Assembly (NCBI RefSeq): GCF_014692495.1
Contig: NZ_JACOIJ010000008.1
Span: forward strand, 53,500 to 117,499
Reading direction: 5' to 3'
Length of the DNA stretch: 64,000 nucleotides
Origin: Sphingobacterium litopenaei
Lineage (GTDB): Bacteria > Bacteroidota > Bacteroidia > Sphingobacteriales > Sphingobacteriaceae
The notes beneath the pieces are model-generated. The model was not told the origin of the DNA. It saw only the letters and a program-made list of their open reading frames with translations, and searched no databases. The stretch's first letter is position 1. Each line of letters begins with the position of its first letter. The position numbers were made by a program, and so were the translations under genes. Below, piece by piece: positions 19,837 to 29,185 of this stretch.

Positions 19837-21696
19837 TTAATTCATATGTACCATTAGAACACTAATATCAGAAGGTGATACCCCTGATATTCTAGATGCT
19901 TGACCTAATGTACGTGGTTTTACTTTTAATAGTTTTTCTCTTGCTTCGATTGAAAGTGAAGTTAATGAACGGTAGTCAAAATCAGGATTGATTTCCTTAT
20001 CTTCCATTTTTTTCATTTTATTCACTATTTCCATTTCTTTTTCGAAATAGCTATCGTACTTCACTTTTATCTCTGCTTGTTCAATAGTTTCTTGATCGAA
20101 TTGGTCCAAGGTATCTTTGAATGCTTCGTCAGCTTTGGCTAAATGTTGAATGTTGATATGTGGTCTACTTAACACAGCATATAATCTTGACTTTTGTGTC
20201 AATTCACTTGAGCCTACTTCAGATAATATAGGATTCATCGTATTAGGTTCAACAGAGTTATCTTTCATATATTGAACTAAATCTTCTGAATCTTTTACCT
20301 TTTTATTTACCTTATCTAATCTTTCATCGGATACTAATCCCAGTTTATGTGCTAAAGGTGTAAGACGAATATCAGCATTATCTTGACGAAGTAACAATCT
20401 ATGTTCAGCACGTGAAGTAAACATACGGTAAGGTTCTTCCGTACCTTTAGTTACTAAGTCATCAATCAAAACACCGATATAAGATTCAGAACGTTTTAAA
20501 ATAAGCTCATGTAAATCTCTAGTTTTTTGATGAGCATTAACACCAGCCACAAATCCTTGTGCTGCTGCTTCTTCATAACCTGTAGTTCCGTTTATTTGAC
20601 CTGCAAAAAATAGATTTTTTACACGCTGAGTTTCTAATGTCAAATCCAGTTGCATAGGAGGGAAGTAATCATATTCGATAGCATATCCGGGTCTATACAT
20701 TTTTGCATTTTCAAAGCCAGGAATTAATCGTAGAGCTTTTTGTTGTACCTCTTCGGGAAGAGATGTAGAGAAACCATTGACATAAATCTCGACTGTTTTA
20801 AATCCTTCGGGTTCTACAAAAATTTGATGTCTATCTCTTTCAGCAAATCTGTTTATTTTATCTTCAATTGACGGACAATAACGAGGACCTAAACCTTTAA
20901 TACGTCCGGTGAACATAGGAGATTTCTCAAAACCAGTTTTTAAAATCTCATGGACTTTATTATTTGTATAAGTAATCCAACAACATCTTTGTTCCGTTGG
21001 AAGATCAACATCAGTATGTGAAAATCTTCCTCTCTCTTCATCGCCCCATTGTTCTTCCATAACGGAGTAATTTAAGCTTCGTCCATCAATGCGTGGTGGG
21101 GTACCTGTTTTCATACGGCCGGCTTCAAATCCTAATGAGACTAATTGTTCAGTCAAACCTGTTGCTGATTTTTCACCAGTACGACCGCCCCCGAATTTCT
21201 TTTCTCCAATATGAATTATACCGTTTAAAAAAGTTCCATTTGTTAAAACTACAGCGTCAGCTTCTATTCTTATTCCTAATGATGTTACAACACCTTTTGC
21301 TGTATTACCTTCAACTATTATTTCCTTTACTGTATCTTGCCAAATGTCCAAATTTGGTAGCGCTTCTAATTGTAGTCTCCATTCTTCAGCAAAACGCATT
21401 CTGTCATTTTGAGTACGAGGACTCCACATGGCAGGACCTTTTGATTTATTAAGCATTCTAAACTGGATGGTAGATTTGTCTGCAATAATTCCAGTATATC
21501 CCCCCATTGCATCAATCTCTCTTACAATTTGACCTTTGGCGACACCACCAACAGCTGGATTACAACTCATTTGCGCAATTACGCCCATGTTCATTGTAAT
21601 AAGAAGAGTAGATGATCCTAAATTTGCAGCAGCAGCAGCAGCTTCACAGCCCGCATGCCCAGCACCTACAACAATTACATTATATTTATTAAACAT
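19837..21696 (-). CDS. mnmG: tRNA uridine-5-carboxymethylaminomethyl modification enzyme MnmG
   Basis: The product has 619 residues from the ATG at 21696. With MnmE it installs the cmnm5 group at wobble U34 of certain tRNAs. The FAD motif [12 protein letters not shown] follows the start, then [24 protein letters not shown] and the GTFLNG and KTGTPPR blocks. An open extension back to 21747 encodes VPRET from within a parS-like site, so the shorter start is preferred. mnmG (gidA) is near the origin in many bacteria. Confidence 0.97.
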   Translation of the reverse strand: MFNKYNVIVVGAGHAGCEAAAAAANLGSSTLLITMNMGVIAQMSCNPAVGGVAKGQIVREIDAMGGYTGIIADKSTIQFRMLNKSKGPAMWSPRTQNDRMRFAEEWRLQLEALPNLDIWQDTVKEIIVEGNTAKGVVTSLGIRIEADAVVLTNGTFLNGIIHIGEKKFGGGRTGEKSATGLTEQLVSLGFEAGRMKTGTPPRIDGRSLNYSVMEEQWGDEERGRFSHTDVDLPTEQRCCWITYTNNKVHEILKTGFEKSPMFTGRIKGLGPRYCPSIEDKINRFAERDRHQIFVEPEGFKTVEIYVNGFSTSLPEEVQQKALRLIPGFENAKMYRPGYAIEYDYFPPMQLDLTLETQRVKNLFFAGQINGTTGYEEAAAQGFVAGVNAHQKTRDLHELILKRSESYIGVLIDDLVTKGTEEPYRMFTSRAEHRLLLRQDNADIRLTPLAHKLGLVSDERLDKVNKKVKDSEDLVQYMKDNSVEPNTMNPILSEVGSSELTQKSRLYAVLSRPHINIQHLAKADEAFKDTLDQFDQETIEQAEIKVKYDSYFEKEMEIVNKMKKMEDKEINPDFDYRSLTSLSIEAREKLLKVKPRTLGQASRISGVSPSDISVLMVHMN

Positions 21697-21708
21697 ATTC
21701 TTTTTCTT

Positions 21709-21724
21709 TGTTTCACGTGGAACC
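21709..21724. promoter_or_regulatory. parS-like site upstream of mnmG (distal arm imperfect)
   Basis: TGTTTCACGTGGAACC matches the ParB consensus at 14 of 16 positions. It forms a tight pair with the site at 21740, with centres 31 bp apart. Confidence 0.6.
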
Positions 21725-21739
21725 CTGTTTTTTACTTGA

Positions 21740-21755
21740 TGTTTCACGTGAAACG
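21740..21755. promoter_or_regulatory. parS site upstream of mnmG
   Basis: TGTTTCACGTGAAACG matches the ParB consensus TGTTTCACGTGAAACA at 15 of 16 positions and has a perfect 14-bp palindromic core. It is the strongest of the six sites. Confidence 0.75.
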
Positions 21756-21756
21756 T

Positions 21757-23622
21757 TTATATAAATTCAGCTAATTCTAACCAACGTTCAGACTTTTGAT
21801 CTAGCTTCTTTTGTAAGTTTTCTATTTCTTTTGATAAATCAGTTAAAGCAATATGATCAGTAGTAGCATTTAATTTAATAGTTTTTGTTTTTATCAACTC
21901 TTCAATTTCTTCAATTTCATTTTCGAGTTGTTCATATTCTCTTTGTTCTTTATAGCTTAATTTCTTTTTTGGTATTTCTAATGTAACAACTACTTTTTCT
22001 TCTTTAGCTTTTTTTTCTGCTAATTTTTCTTCTTTAATTTTTAATTCTTGTTCGAATTTGAAATCAGCATAATTACCATTGTATAATGTTACAGTTCCTG
22101 TTCCATCAAAAATAAAAAGTTGCTCCGTTAATTTGTCTATTAAATATCTATCGTGAGAAACTAAAATTAATACACCGGAATAGGAGAGTAGGAAATCCTC
22201 TAATACATTTAATGTATCAATATCCAAATCATTTGATGGCTCATCCAAAATTAGGAAATTGGGATTAGACATAAGAACCCGCATTAACTGTAATCTCTTC
22301 TTTTCTCCACCGCTAAGTTTATTAACAAATCCATGTTGCTTTTCTGGTGGAAATAAAAATAAAGTAAGCAATTGGGATGCAGTTAGTGTATCACCATTTG
22401 CCATTTGTATATAGTCAGCTACATTCTTGACAACATCAATTACACGTTCATCTTCTTTAAAGTGAAGACCACCTTGTTTATAATAGCCATATTTTGTTGT
22501 TTCTCCGATGGCAATAGTACCTTTATCGGGAGTTATTTCATTTGTAATTAGATTTAAGAATGTACTTTTACCCGATCCATTTCTTCCAGATAAACCTATT
22601 CTATCTCCTTTTTTGAATACATAAGAAAAGTTTTCTATTATAGATTTGTTGCCAAAAGATTTAGAAACGTTATCTAATTCAAGAATCTTGGAACCTTGGC
22701 GTGATACTTTTACACTTAATTGTACCTTATCTTGAGCACGAGGACCTTTTGACTTTTCTTCTAAATCGTAAAAAGAGTCAATTCTAGCTTTGGATTTAGT
22801 GCCTCTTGCTTGAGGTTGTCTCCGCATCCATTCCAATTCCTTACGTAAAAGGTTTCTTGCTTTTTCCGCTGCTAATACATCATTGTATTCGCGTTCTGCT
22901 TTTTTCTCTAGAAAATATCCATAATTTCCATTGTATGTATGTAACTCTCCTTTGTCTAATTCCCTAATCTGCGTACATACATTATCCAAAAAATATCTAT
23001 CGTGAGATACTATCAATACCGTTTTTTGACCTATTGTCAATAGTTTTTCTAACCATTCTATCGTTTCAATATCCAAATGGTTAGTTGGCTCATCTAATAT
23101 ATAAACATCAGGTTCATCTATTAATAGCTTGGCTAATGAAAGCCTTTTTTTCTGACCACCAGAAAGGCTATTGATGTTTTGATCAAAATTTGAAATCTGC
23201 AATCTATTTAAAATAGTCTTGATATTATGCTCGTATTCCCAAGCGTCTAATGCTGTAAGTTTATCTGATATCAGAGCAAGCTTATTAGAATCAATGTCGT
23301 CTGCTTCCAATAATGCTTCATATTCCTTGATAAGCTGCTGTTGTTCGTTATCTGTTGAATAAATAAAATCGTTGATAGTAGTGAGTCCTGTGAAATTAGG
23401 TTCTTGAGACAAGTACCCAATGCGTAGACCTTTTTCTTTTACTACTTTACCAGTTTGCGGAGGAAAAACTTCCGCTAATATTTTAAGTAAAGTGGATTTT
23501 CCGGTACCATTTATACCTACTAAAGCTACTCTATCGCCTTTTTGCAAACCAAAATGCAGGTCTTTAAAAAGCCAACGATCGTTAAATGAATGTCCTAATT
23601 GTTCTGTGCTAATAATACTCAC
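21757..23622 (-). CDS. ABC-F family ATP-binding protein
   Basis: The product has 621 residues and two ABC ATPase domains without membrane segments, the ABC-F layout. Domain 1 has Walker A GINGTGKSTLL near residue 37, signature LSGGQKKRLSLAK and Walker B VYILDEPTNHLDI. Domain 2 has GRNGSGKSTFL, LSGGEKKRLQLMR and FLILDEPSNDLDI. A basic linker and a charged coiled-coil C-terminus from about residue 545 resemble Uup-like members. Such proteins act on ribosomes or on DNA repair intermediates. Which applies cannot be told here. The gene starts 4 bases inside the next gene. Confidence 0.92.
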   Translation of the reverse strand: MSIISTEQLGHSFNDRWLFKDLHFGLQKGDRVALVGINGTGKSTLLKILAEVFPPQTGKVVKEKGLRIGYLSQEPNFTGLTTINDFIYSTDNEQQQLIKEYEALLEADDIDSNKLALISDKLTALDAWEYEHNIKTILNRLQISNFDQNINSLSGGQKKRLSLAKLLIDEPDVYILDEPTNHLDIETIEWLEKLLTIGQKTVLIVSHDRYFLDNVCTQIRELDKGELHTYNGNYGYFLEKKAEREYNDVLAAEKARNLLRKELEWMRRQPQARGTKSKARIDSFYDLEEKSKGPRAQDKVQLSVKVSRQGSKILELDNVSKSFGNKSIIENFSYVFKKGDRIGLSGRNGSGKSTFLNLITNEITPDKGTIAIGETTKYGYYKQGGLHFKEDERVIDVVKNVADYIQMANGDTLTASQLLTLFLFPPEKQHGFVNKLSGGEKKRLQLMRVLMSNPNFLILDEPSNDLDIDTLNVLEDFLLSYSGVLILVSHDRYLIDKLTEQLFIFDGTGTVTLYNGNYADFKFEQELKIKEEKLAEKKAKEEKVVVTLEIPKKKLSYKEQREYEQLENEIEEIEELIKTKTIKLNATTDHIALTDLSKEIENLQKKLDQKSERWLELAEFI

Positions 23623-24284
23623 GCTAGTTCTTTTATAAGTTGTGTTTGGTATATATGTGTACCGTTTTGAGCCGTTAATGAAACATTGATCATCGCGGAA
23701 GCTATATCTTTTGCATGTATACTGCGGTAATCTTTCAATTTACCTACAAGAATCCAATTAAAAATAGGATAGATTATTTGTGAAATACTTTCCAATAGTC
23801 TGAATTCTTTTCTTTCACCCAATAGGAGTGAAGGTCTAAAAATATGTAAAGATTTAAAACCTATAGTTTGAATGGCTTCTTCCGTATCTCCCTTTAGTTT
23901 TAAATAAAAATTATTGGATGAAGAATTCGCTCCTATGCTACTTACAAGACACATTATCTCACAACCATTGTGATGTAAGATATTCGCTACTCGCATAGGA
24001 TATTCTAAATCTATAGCATAATACTCTTTTTTGTCTGGAGTTTTGTTTGCTGTAGTACCAATACAACTGAAGAAATGATCAATTTGAAGATCGGCTATTT
24101 TAGTAGCTATGCTGTCCGAATCCGCTAGAATTTGATTTAATTTGGGATGGTCAATAGCTATTCCCTTTCTCGAAATAGCATATACGGTCTTATAATTATT
24201 ATTATTTAATAATAAATTCACCGTCTCTGATCCAATCAAACCAGAAGCCCCCAAAACCATTGCTATGTACTTAGTATCAGGCAT
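23619..24284 (-). CDS. NAD(P)-binding oxidoreductase, HTATIP2/atypical SDR-like
   Basis: The product has 221 residues. The Rossmann glycine motif LGASGLIGSETVNLLL is at the N-terminus, followed by FFSCIGTTANKTPDKKEYYAIDLEYP. The YLKLKGDTEEAI segment has the Tyr-x3-Lys of short-chain dehydrogenases, although the spacing is unusual. It resembles the HTATIP2 (TIP30)-like atypical SDR group. Substrate is unknown. It overlaps the ABC-F gene by four bases, so the two are likely translated in a coupled manner. Confidence 0.8.
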   Translation of the reverse strand: MPDTKYIAMVLGASGLIGSETVNLLLNNNNYKTVYAISRKGIAIDHPKLNQILADSDSIATKIADLQIDHFFSCIGTTANKTPDKKEYYAIDLEYPMRVANILHHNGCEIMCLVSSIGANSSSNNFYLKLKGDTEEAIQTIGFKSLHIFRPSLLLGERKEFRLLESISQIIYPIFNWILVGKLKDYRSIHAKDIASAMINVSLTAQNGTHIYQTQLIKELA

Positions 24285-24369
24285 AATAATGCAGATACAA
24301 AAATACGTATTAATTCGTTTTTGTATGTTAAAAAACTATAATATGATCTTTGTTTATGACAAATTAGTG

Positions 24370-24756
24370 TTAATTTAATTTGAAAGAGGCAATAAGATTA
24401 AAACGAGGAATATTTACTTCGAATAAATGGTTGTCTGCAGTCCTTCTCATAGTGTAGAATCCTTGCATATAACCTATTTCACTTTTAAGATTACACCCTG
24501 ATACATATTGATGGATTTCGCCAGGTTCTAGAATTGGTTGTTTGCCTACTACACCTTCACCATCTACTTCATTCCTTTCACCCATGGAATCGAAAATATC
24601 CCAATGTCTATTCATTAATTGAATAGTGTATTGTGAGGTGTTTTCAATAGTAATCCTGTATGCAAACATATAGTGCATATTTTCAGGGTTAGAGTATTCG
24701 GGTTGATACTCGCATTCTACTGAAATACTTACGCCTGATGTGAACTGAGTAATCAT
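24370..24756 (-). CDS. apaG: ApaG-domain protein
   Basis: The product has 128 residues, the normal size of a stand-alone ApaG (DUF525) beta-sandwich protein. The family motifs MFAYRITIENTS near residue 30, LMNRHWDIFDSMGERNEVDGEGVVGKQP and YVSGCNLKSEIGYMQGFYTM are all intact. ApaG has been linked to Co2+/Mg2+ resistance in enterics, but its biochemical role is not settled. It is transcribed alone. Confidence 0.93.
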   Translation of the reverse strand: MITQFTSGVSISVECEYQPEYSNPENMHYMFAYRITIENTSQYTIQLMNRHWDIFDSMGERNEVDGEGVVGKQPILEPGEIHQYVSGCNLKSEIGYMQGFYTMRRTADNHLFEVNIPRFNLIASFKLN

Positions 24757-24900
24757 AGTAATTGTCTCAAAGTTAAGAACTAGTATTTTATTTTCATAAT
24801 ATTTATTTAGCTAGTAAAGAAGCTTCTAATTACTGTGAAAGAATTGATAGAATTTAAAATAAGAACTGTTGCATAATCTAGATAATATTCTTTCCACAAA

Positions 24901-24930
24901 AAAAGCTACCATTTGAAGATGGTAGCTTTT
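24901..24930 (-). terminator. Terminator of the luciferase-like monooxygenase gene
   Basis: The perfect hairpin AAAAGCTACCAT / ATGGTAGCTTTT has a 6-base loop. On the minus strand it is followed by a T run, 17 bases past the stop codon at 24947. Confidence 0.85.
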
Positions 24931-24946
24931 AGTATTATAAGCTTTC

Positions 24947-25981
24947 TTATTGTGTTGCTTCTCTAACTTTTGGAGCTATTTTCGTTCCGAAAATTTCGAT
25001 AGATTTCATCATATCTCTATGATCCGGGCTTCCTACATCCATGTGTGCGGAGAATCGTGTTAAACCCAATTTTTCTTGTATAGCCAAAATCTTATCTATT
25101 GCTTGATTTGCATCACTTACTATCAAATGACCTAAAGATGAGCGACCAAAATCATATTGTGACCGTTGGTAAGGAGGCCACCCTCTCGAACCTCCAATTC
25201 TATTCATTTGTGCAGAATAAATAGGATAGTAGCTATCTGCAATGGATTTGCTATCCTCTCCAAAGAAAGAATGCATATGAACGCCTACTTGGAATTTATT
25301 CATATCATGACCATTATCTTCGTATGCTTGTTTGTACATTTCAAATAAAGGCTGGAATTGCTCCCAAGCACCTCCAATAATGGCAAACATAACCGGCAAA
25401 CCTAATCTTCCTGCTCGAATAACAGAGGAAGTAGTTCCTCCAACCGCTATCCAAATAGGTAGACCATTTTCAGTGGCTCGAGGAAAGATATCTTGATTGA
25501 TCAATGATTTTCTAAATTTACCCGTCCAATTAATAGTAGGATTCGATCTTAGCTTTAGCAATAGATCTAATTTTTCTTCAAAAAGCTCACTATAATCTTT
25601 CAAATCATATCCAAAAACAGGGAATGACTCAATAAAAGAACCTCTTCCTGCCATTATTTCTGCTCTGCCACCAGAAATTAAGTCAACTGTAGCAAAGTCT
25701 TTATATAATTTAACTGGATCTGTAGAGCTAATAACTGATACAGCAGAACCTAGTTTTATATTTTTAGTCACAGAAGCAGCAGCCGCTAAAATAATTTCAG
25801 GAGAGGCTACAGCATAATCTTCACGATGATGTTCGCCCATTCCAAAGAAATCCAAGCCAACTTCATCCATTAGCTTTACTTCTTCGATGATTTCTTGCAA
25901 TCTTTGTTGGGCAGGTTGGATTTTTCCTGTGATTGAATCGATTTGTAAATCGCCAAACATTCCAACACCTAATTCTAACAT
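24947..25981 (-). CDS. LLM-class flavin-dependent oxidoreductase (luciferase-like)
   Basis: The product has 344 residues and the bacterial-luciferase TIM-barrel fold. Marker segments are LELGVGMFGD at the start, FGMGEHHREDYAVASPEIILAAAA near residue 45, LGSAVSVISSTDPVKLYKDFATVDLISGGRAEIMAGRGSF-like sequence near 75-115, and WIAVGGTTSS. It should use reduced FMN and O2 on an unknown substrate. It is a single gene with its own terminator. Confidence 0.88.
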   Translation of the reverse strand: MLELGVGMFGDLQIDSITGKIQPAQQRLQEIIEEVKLMDEVGLDFFGMGEHHREDYAVASPEIILAAAASVTKNIKLGSAVSVISSTDPVKLYKDFATVDLISGGRAEIMAGRGSFIESFPVFGYDLKDYSELFEEKLDLLLKLRSNPTINWTGKFRKSLINQDIFPRATENGLPIWIAVGGTTSSVIRAGRLGLPVMFAIIGGAWEQFQPLFEMYKQAYEDNGHDMNKFQVGVHMHSFFGEDSKSIADSYYPIYSAQMNRIGGSRGWPPYQRSQYDFGRSSLGHLIVSDANQAIDKILAIQEKLGLTRFSAHMDVGSPDHRDMMKSIEIFGTKIAPKVREATQ

Positions 25982-26066
25982 ATTAGTTCTCCTTTCTTAT
26001 TGAAACAAAAATAAGCTATAATGGGAGGGATATTCTTAATCTAGATTAATAAATTAAGATAAAAAA

Positions 26067-26087
26067 GGCACCAAAATAATTGGTGCC
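26067..26087 (-). terminator. Terminator of miaE-like gene
   Basis: The hairpin GGCACCAA / TTGGTGCC is followed on the minus strand by six T residues, 12 bases past the stop codon. Confidence 0.8.
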
Positions 26088-26098
26088 AACTTAAAAAA

Positions 26099-26680
26099 TC
26101 AACCATGTATATATTCCTTCGTTCCGTAGGACTGTATTAATTGTCCTTCGAAATCTAACCATTCTTGCCAACGCTTATCTACGTCCACATCAACGGTATA
26201 TTTTCTTGCAAAATTTAAAAATGTCGTGTAGTGGTTCGCTTCAGAAACCATAAGATCATAATAGAATTTTGCTAATTCTTCATCTTTTATGTTTTTGCTT
26301 AAAACTCTGAAGCGTTCGCAACTACGCGCTTCGATCATAGCAGCAAAGAGTAATCTGTCTATGAAAGCTTGATTGCGTGAACCATCTTTCTTCGAAAATT
26401 TCATTAGCTGACCTACATAATCATCTTTTCGTTCACGGCCTAAAGTGTATCCTCTTTGTTTGATTATTTCTATTACCATTTTGAAATGTTCCATTTCTTC
26501 TATGGCAATAGCTGTCAATTCATGTACTAAATCTTCCAATTCAGGATTTTGCGTGATAAGTGTTATCGCATTAGACGCGGCTTTTTGTTCGCACCATGCG
26601 TGATCCGTAAGAATTTCTTCTAAATTGGATTCTGCAATATTAGCCCAACGCGGATCAGTCAGCAATTTTAAACCTAACAT
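26099..26680 (-). CDS. miaE: tRNA-(ms2io6A) hydroxylase MiaE-like diiron protein
   Basis: The product has 193 residues, typical for MiaE. The ferritin-like diiron site appears as IEEMEHF near residue 82, AAMIEARSCERF near 114 and SEANHYTTF near 150, which give the Glu, ExxH, Glu, ExxH pattern. MiaE hydroxylates the isopentenyl group that MiaA adds to A37 of tRNA, and miaA is present at 34.3 kb. The ms2 step would need miaB elsewhere. The start at 26680 matches the family. Confidence 0.88.
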   Translation of the reverse strand: MLGLKLLTDPRWANIAESNLEEILTDHAWCEQKAASNAITLITQNPELEDLVHELTAIAIEEMEHFKMVIEIIKQRGYTLGRERKDDYVGQLMKFSKKDGSRNQAFIDRLLFAAMIEARSCERFRVLSKNIKDEELAKFYYDLMVSEANHYTTFLNFARKYTVDVDVDKRWQEWLDFEGQLIQSYGTKEYIHG

Positions 26681-26737
26681 ATGCTATATAAAGTTTGTGA
26701 ATTGCAAAATTACAAAATCTTATTACAATACAATTCT

Positions 26738-27364
26738 TTATACCTCATCAAAACCGTGGGCTTTTAACACCTCCTCAGGAACACCATTCCATACGCCAGG
26801 TCTATTACCAACATAACCTAGGTAAGCAATTCCTTCTTTGGTAGTGAAATATCCTGAAGACGTTAAATCACGCATCAGGTTAAAAAAGCTTACACCTTGT
26901 GAAACTTCGGGTTTTGCTTTAGACGGATAAGCTATTTCATCCAAGATAGAAGTCTGATTTTCCACTTTTAATTCTATGAAAGTATTACCAAACTTCTTTT
27001 GCGCATAGATATCCAACCATTTTAATCCACCACGCATAGGTAATTGATGGCTTGGTATATCTTTAACAATAAATTCTATAAAGTCAGGAACGCCAACCTC
27101 CGTTGCCGAAGGAGAATTCTCGTCTTTTGGCAGGATTAAATCCGCTAAAACGGCTATAGTTGCCATTTCGTGTTCATCGAAATATTTCTCACTTAAAAGT
27201 TTTTGAGTACGTTCATACTCATAATCCTGAATCCCTGGTAATCTATCTCCTTCAGTCGTTGCTGTTGCATTTTTTGAAGGAGAGTCGCAGGAATCAGTGG
27301 TCAAAATAGCTGCAGAACCAGCGGCTATTAATCCTAATGCTTTTAGGGAATCTCTTCTGTTCAT
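26738..27364 (-). CDS. Gluconate 2-dehydrogenase subunit 3 family protein
   Basis: The product has 208 residues. The N-terminus MNRRDSLKALGLIAAGSAA resembles a Tat-type signal with an RR pair, followed by a cysteine (Cys26) that could be lipidated. The LADLILPKDENSPSATEVGVPDFIEFIV block is typical of Gluconate_2-dh3. It ends with NRPGVWNGVPEEVL. These proteins partner with GMC oxidoreductases such as the one encoded 3 bases upstream, and probably help export or stabilise it. Confidence 0.9.
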   Translation of the reverse strand: MNRRDSLKALGLIAAGSAAILTTDSCDSPSKNATATTEGDRLPGIQDYEYERTQKLLSEKYFDEHEMATIAVLADLILPKDENSPSATEVGVPDFIEFIVKDIPSHQLPMRGGLKWLDIYAQKKFGNTFIELKVENQTSILDEIAYPSKAKPEVSQGVSFFNLMRDLTSSGYFTTKEGIAYLGYVGNRPGVWNGVPEEVLKAHGFDEV

Positions 27365-27367
27365 GAT

Positions 27368-29104
27368 TTAGCTATTTAATTTATTTTTCTCTTGAAGAAT
27401 ATATTCTGCTGTACGCATAGATAATGCAAGTATAGTCCAAGTCAAGTTTTTATCTCCTTGCTGTACAAAAGGCCCTGCATCTACCACATAAAGATTTTTA
27501 CAATCATGCGCTTGACCCCATTTATTCAAAACTGAAGTTTTGGGGTCATTTCCCATTCTGGTAGTACCACCTTCATGAATAATTTTTCCTGGAGCCTCTA
27601 ATCCATACAATTGTTCTTCGCCAGGAATATTGGAAGTGATAACTGCCCCCATATTATGCATGATCTCTTGGAATGTATCAATCATGTGTTTGGCTTGTTT
27701 TATTTCTTCATTAGACCATTTATAGTTGAATTTTAATACAGGGATACCAAATTTGTCTACTCTATTAGGATCTATTTCACAATAATTCTCTTTGCGTGCT
27801 ATAGCAGTGCCTCGCCCCGCCATACCTACGCGAGAACCATAGAATCTATAATAATCTTTTTTTAGTGCCGCACCGTAACCTCCAGCTTCTTGAGGTAATC
27901 CATCTGTGCGAGGAGCCAGGTGGTTGTAGTTTTGAATACCATGAAAAGTTCCATAAGAAGGCATATGCATACCGCCTCCGTATTCAATGTGATATCCTCT
28001 CGCAAAATCTAATTTTTTGTCACCTAACCACCAGGGAGAATAGATGTGAACAGAGCCCACGCCATCCTCATTGTATCGCGTACGATCCATTAATTGTGGT
28101 AAGAAGCCGCTTATAGAAGCACCAGTGGAATCGTGCAAGTATTTTCCTACCAATCCAGATGAGTTTCCAATACCTCCAGGATGTGATTTAGATTTAGAGT
28201 TTAACATTAATCGTGCACTTTCACAGGCTGAAGCGCCTAGAATAATTGTTTTACCTTTGACAGCATATTCTTTCATGTCTTTCGTGTTGACATAAGATAC
28301 GCCAGTCGCTAAACCTTCTTCATTGCTCAATACTTCACGTACCATTGCATTGTCGATGACCGTGAGGTTGCCTGTTTTCATAGCCGGAATGACCAAACAA
28401 GATGAAGATGAAAAATCCCCATAGACTTTGCAGGAACGACCACATTGACCACAGTAAAAGCAAGTTCCACGATCTTTATTTCCTGGAAGCGCTTCGGTTA
28501 ATACAGATCCACGTCCTGGAATGATAGTTACGCCTGATTTTTTTGCTCCACGCATAATATAATGTTCATTAAGGCGTGGCTTAGGTGGTTTTAAAAAAAT
28601 CCCATCAGGTTCGTTATGTAAATTTTCAACTGTACCATATATACCAATCATTCGGTCCACACGATCGTAAAAAGGTTTTACTTCGTCATAAGTGATTGGC
28701 CATTCGTCTGTAATAGCATCTTTAGGTTTGAAATCATCGGGACCCATACGTAAAGAAATCCTTCCCCAGTGGTTCGTTCTTCCCCCCAGCATACGTGCTC
28801 TGAACCATTCGAATTCGGTTCCTTTCTCGACACTATAGGGTTCACCTTCAATTTGCCAACCACCAAAGGCCGCATCAAAATCACCAAAGGGTCTTGTCGT
28901 GCTCGCACCTCGTCTTGGTGATTCCCAAGGCCAGCGTAGTTGTAAAGCATCTTTTGCAGGATCAAAAAATGGACCGGCTTCTAGCATTAAAACTTTAAGG
29001 CCAGCATTGGCTAAAATGTACCCCGCCATTCCTCCTCCAGCACCAGACCCAACAACGATGGCATCATAAACTGTAGATTCTTCTTTAATTTGAAAAGTAG
29101 GCAT
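27368..29104 (-). CDS. GMC family oxidoreductase
   Basis: The product has 578 residues. It has an N-terminal FAD motif VVGSGAGGGMAGYILANAG and then a GRTNHWGRISLRM block typical of this bacterial GMC branch. CFYCGQCGRSCKVYGDFSSSSC near residue 230 is a cysteine-rich segment. The C-terminus has HEGGTTRMGNDPKTSVLNKWGQ and the active-site region NLTWTILALSMRTAEYI. With the Gluconate_2-dh3 subunit it forms a periplasmic sugar-oxidising system. Similar sets oxidise the 3-hydroxyl of sugars. Substrate here is unknown. Confidence 0.92.
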   Translation of the reverse strand: MPTFQIKEESTVYDAIVVGSGAGGGMAGYILANAGLKVLMLEAGPFFDPAKDALQLRWPWESPRRGASTTRPFGDFDAAFGGWQIEGEPYSVEKGTEFEWFRARMLGGRTNHWGRISLRMGPDDFKPKDAITDEWPITYDEVKPFYDRVDRMIGIYGTVENLHNEPDGIFLKPPKPRLNEHYIMRGAKKSGVTIIPGRGSVLTEALPGNKDRGTCFYCGQCGRSCKVYGDFSSSSCLVIPAMKTGNLTVIDNAMVREVLSNEEGLATGVSYVNTKDMKEYAVKGKTIILGASACESARLMLNSKSKSHPGGIGNSSGLVGKYLHDSTGASISGFLPQLMDRTRYNEDGVGSVHIYSPWWLGDKKLDFARGYHIEYGGGMHMPSYGTFHGIQNYNHLAPRTDGLPQEAGGYGAALKKDYYRFYGSRVGMAGRGTAIARKENYCEIDPNRVDKFGIPVLKFNYKWSNEEIKQAKHMIDTFQEIMHNMGAVITSNIPGEEQLYGLEAPGKIIHEGGTTRMGNDPKTSVLNKWGQAHDCKNLYVVDAGPFVQQGDKNLTWTILALSMRTAEYILQEKNKLNS

Positions 29105-29185
29105 TACTTTCGGTTTATAAATGTTATACTTTTGTAGATATAGATTAAAGATATAGAAAAAAAAATATAAACTAGACGCGGGATT

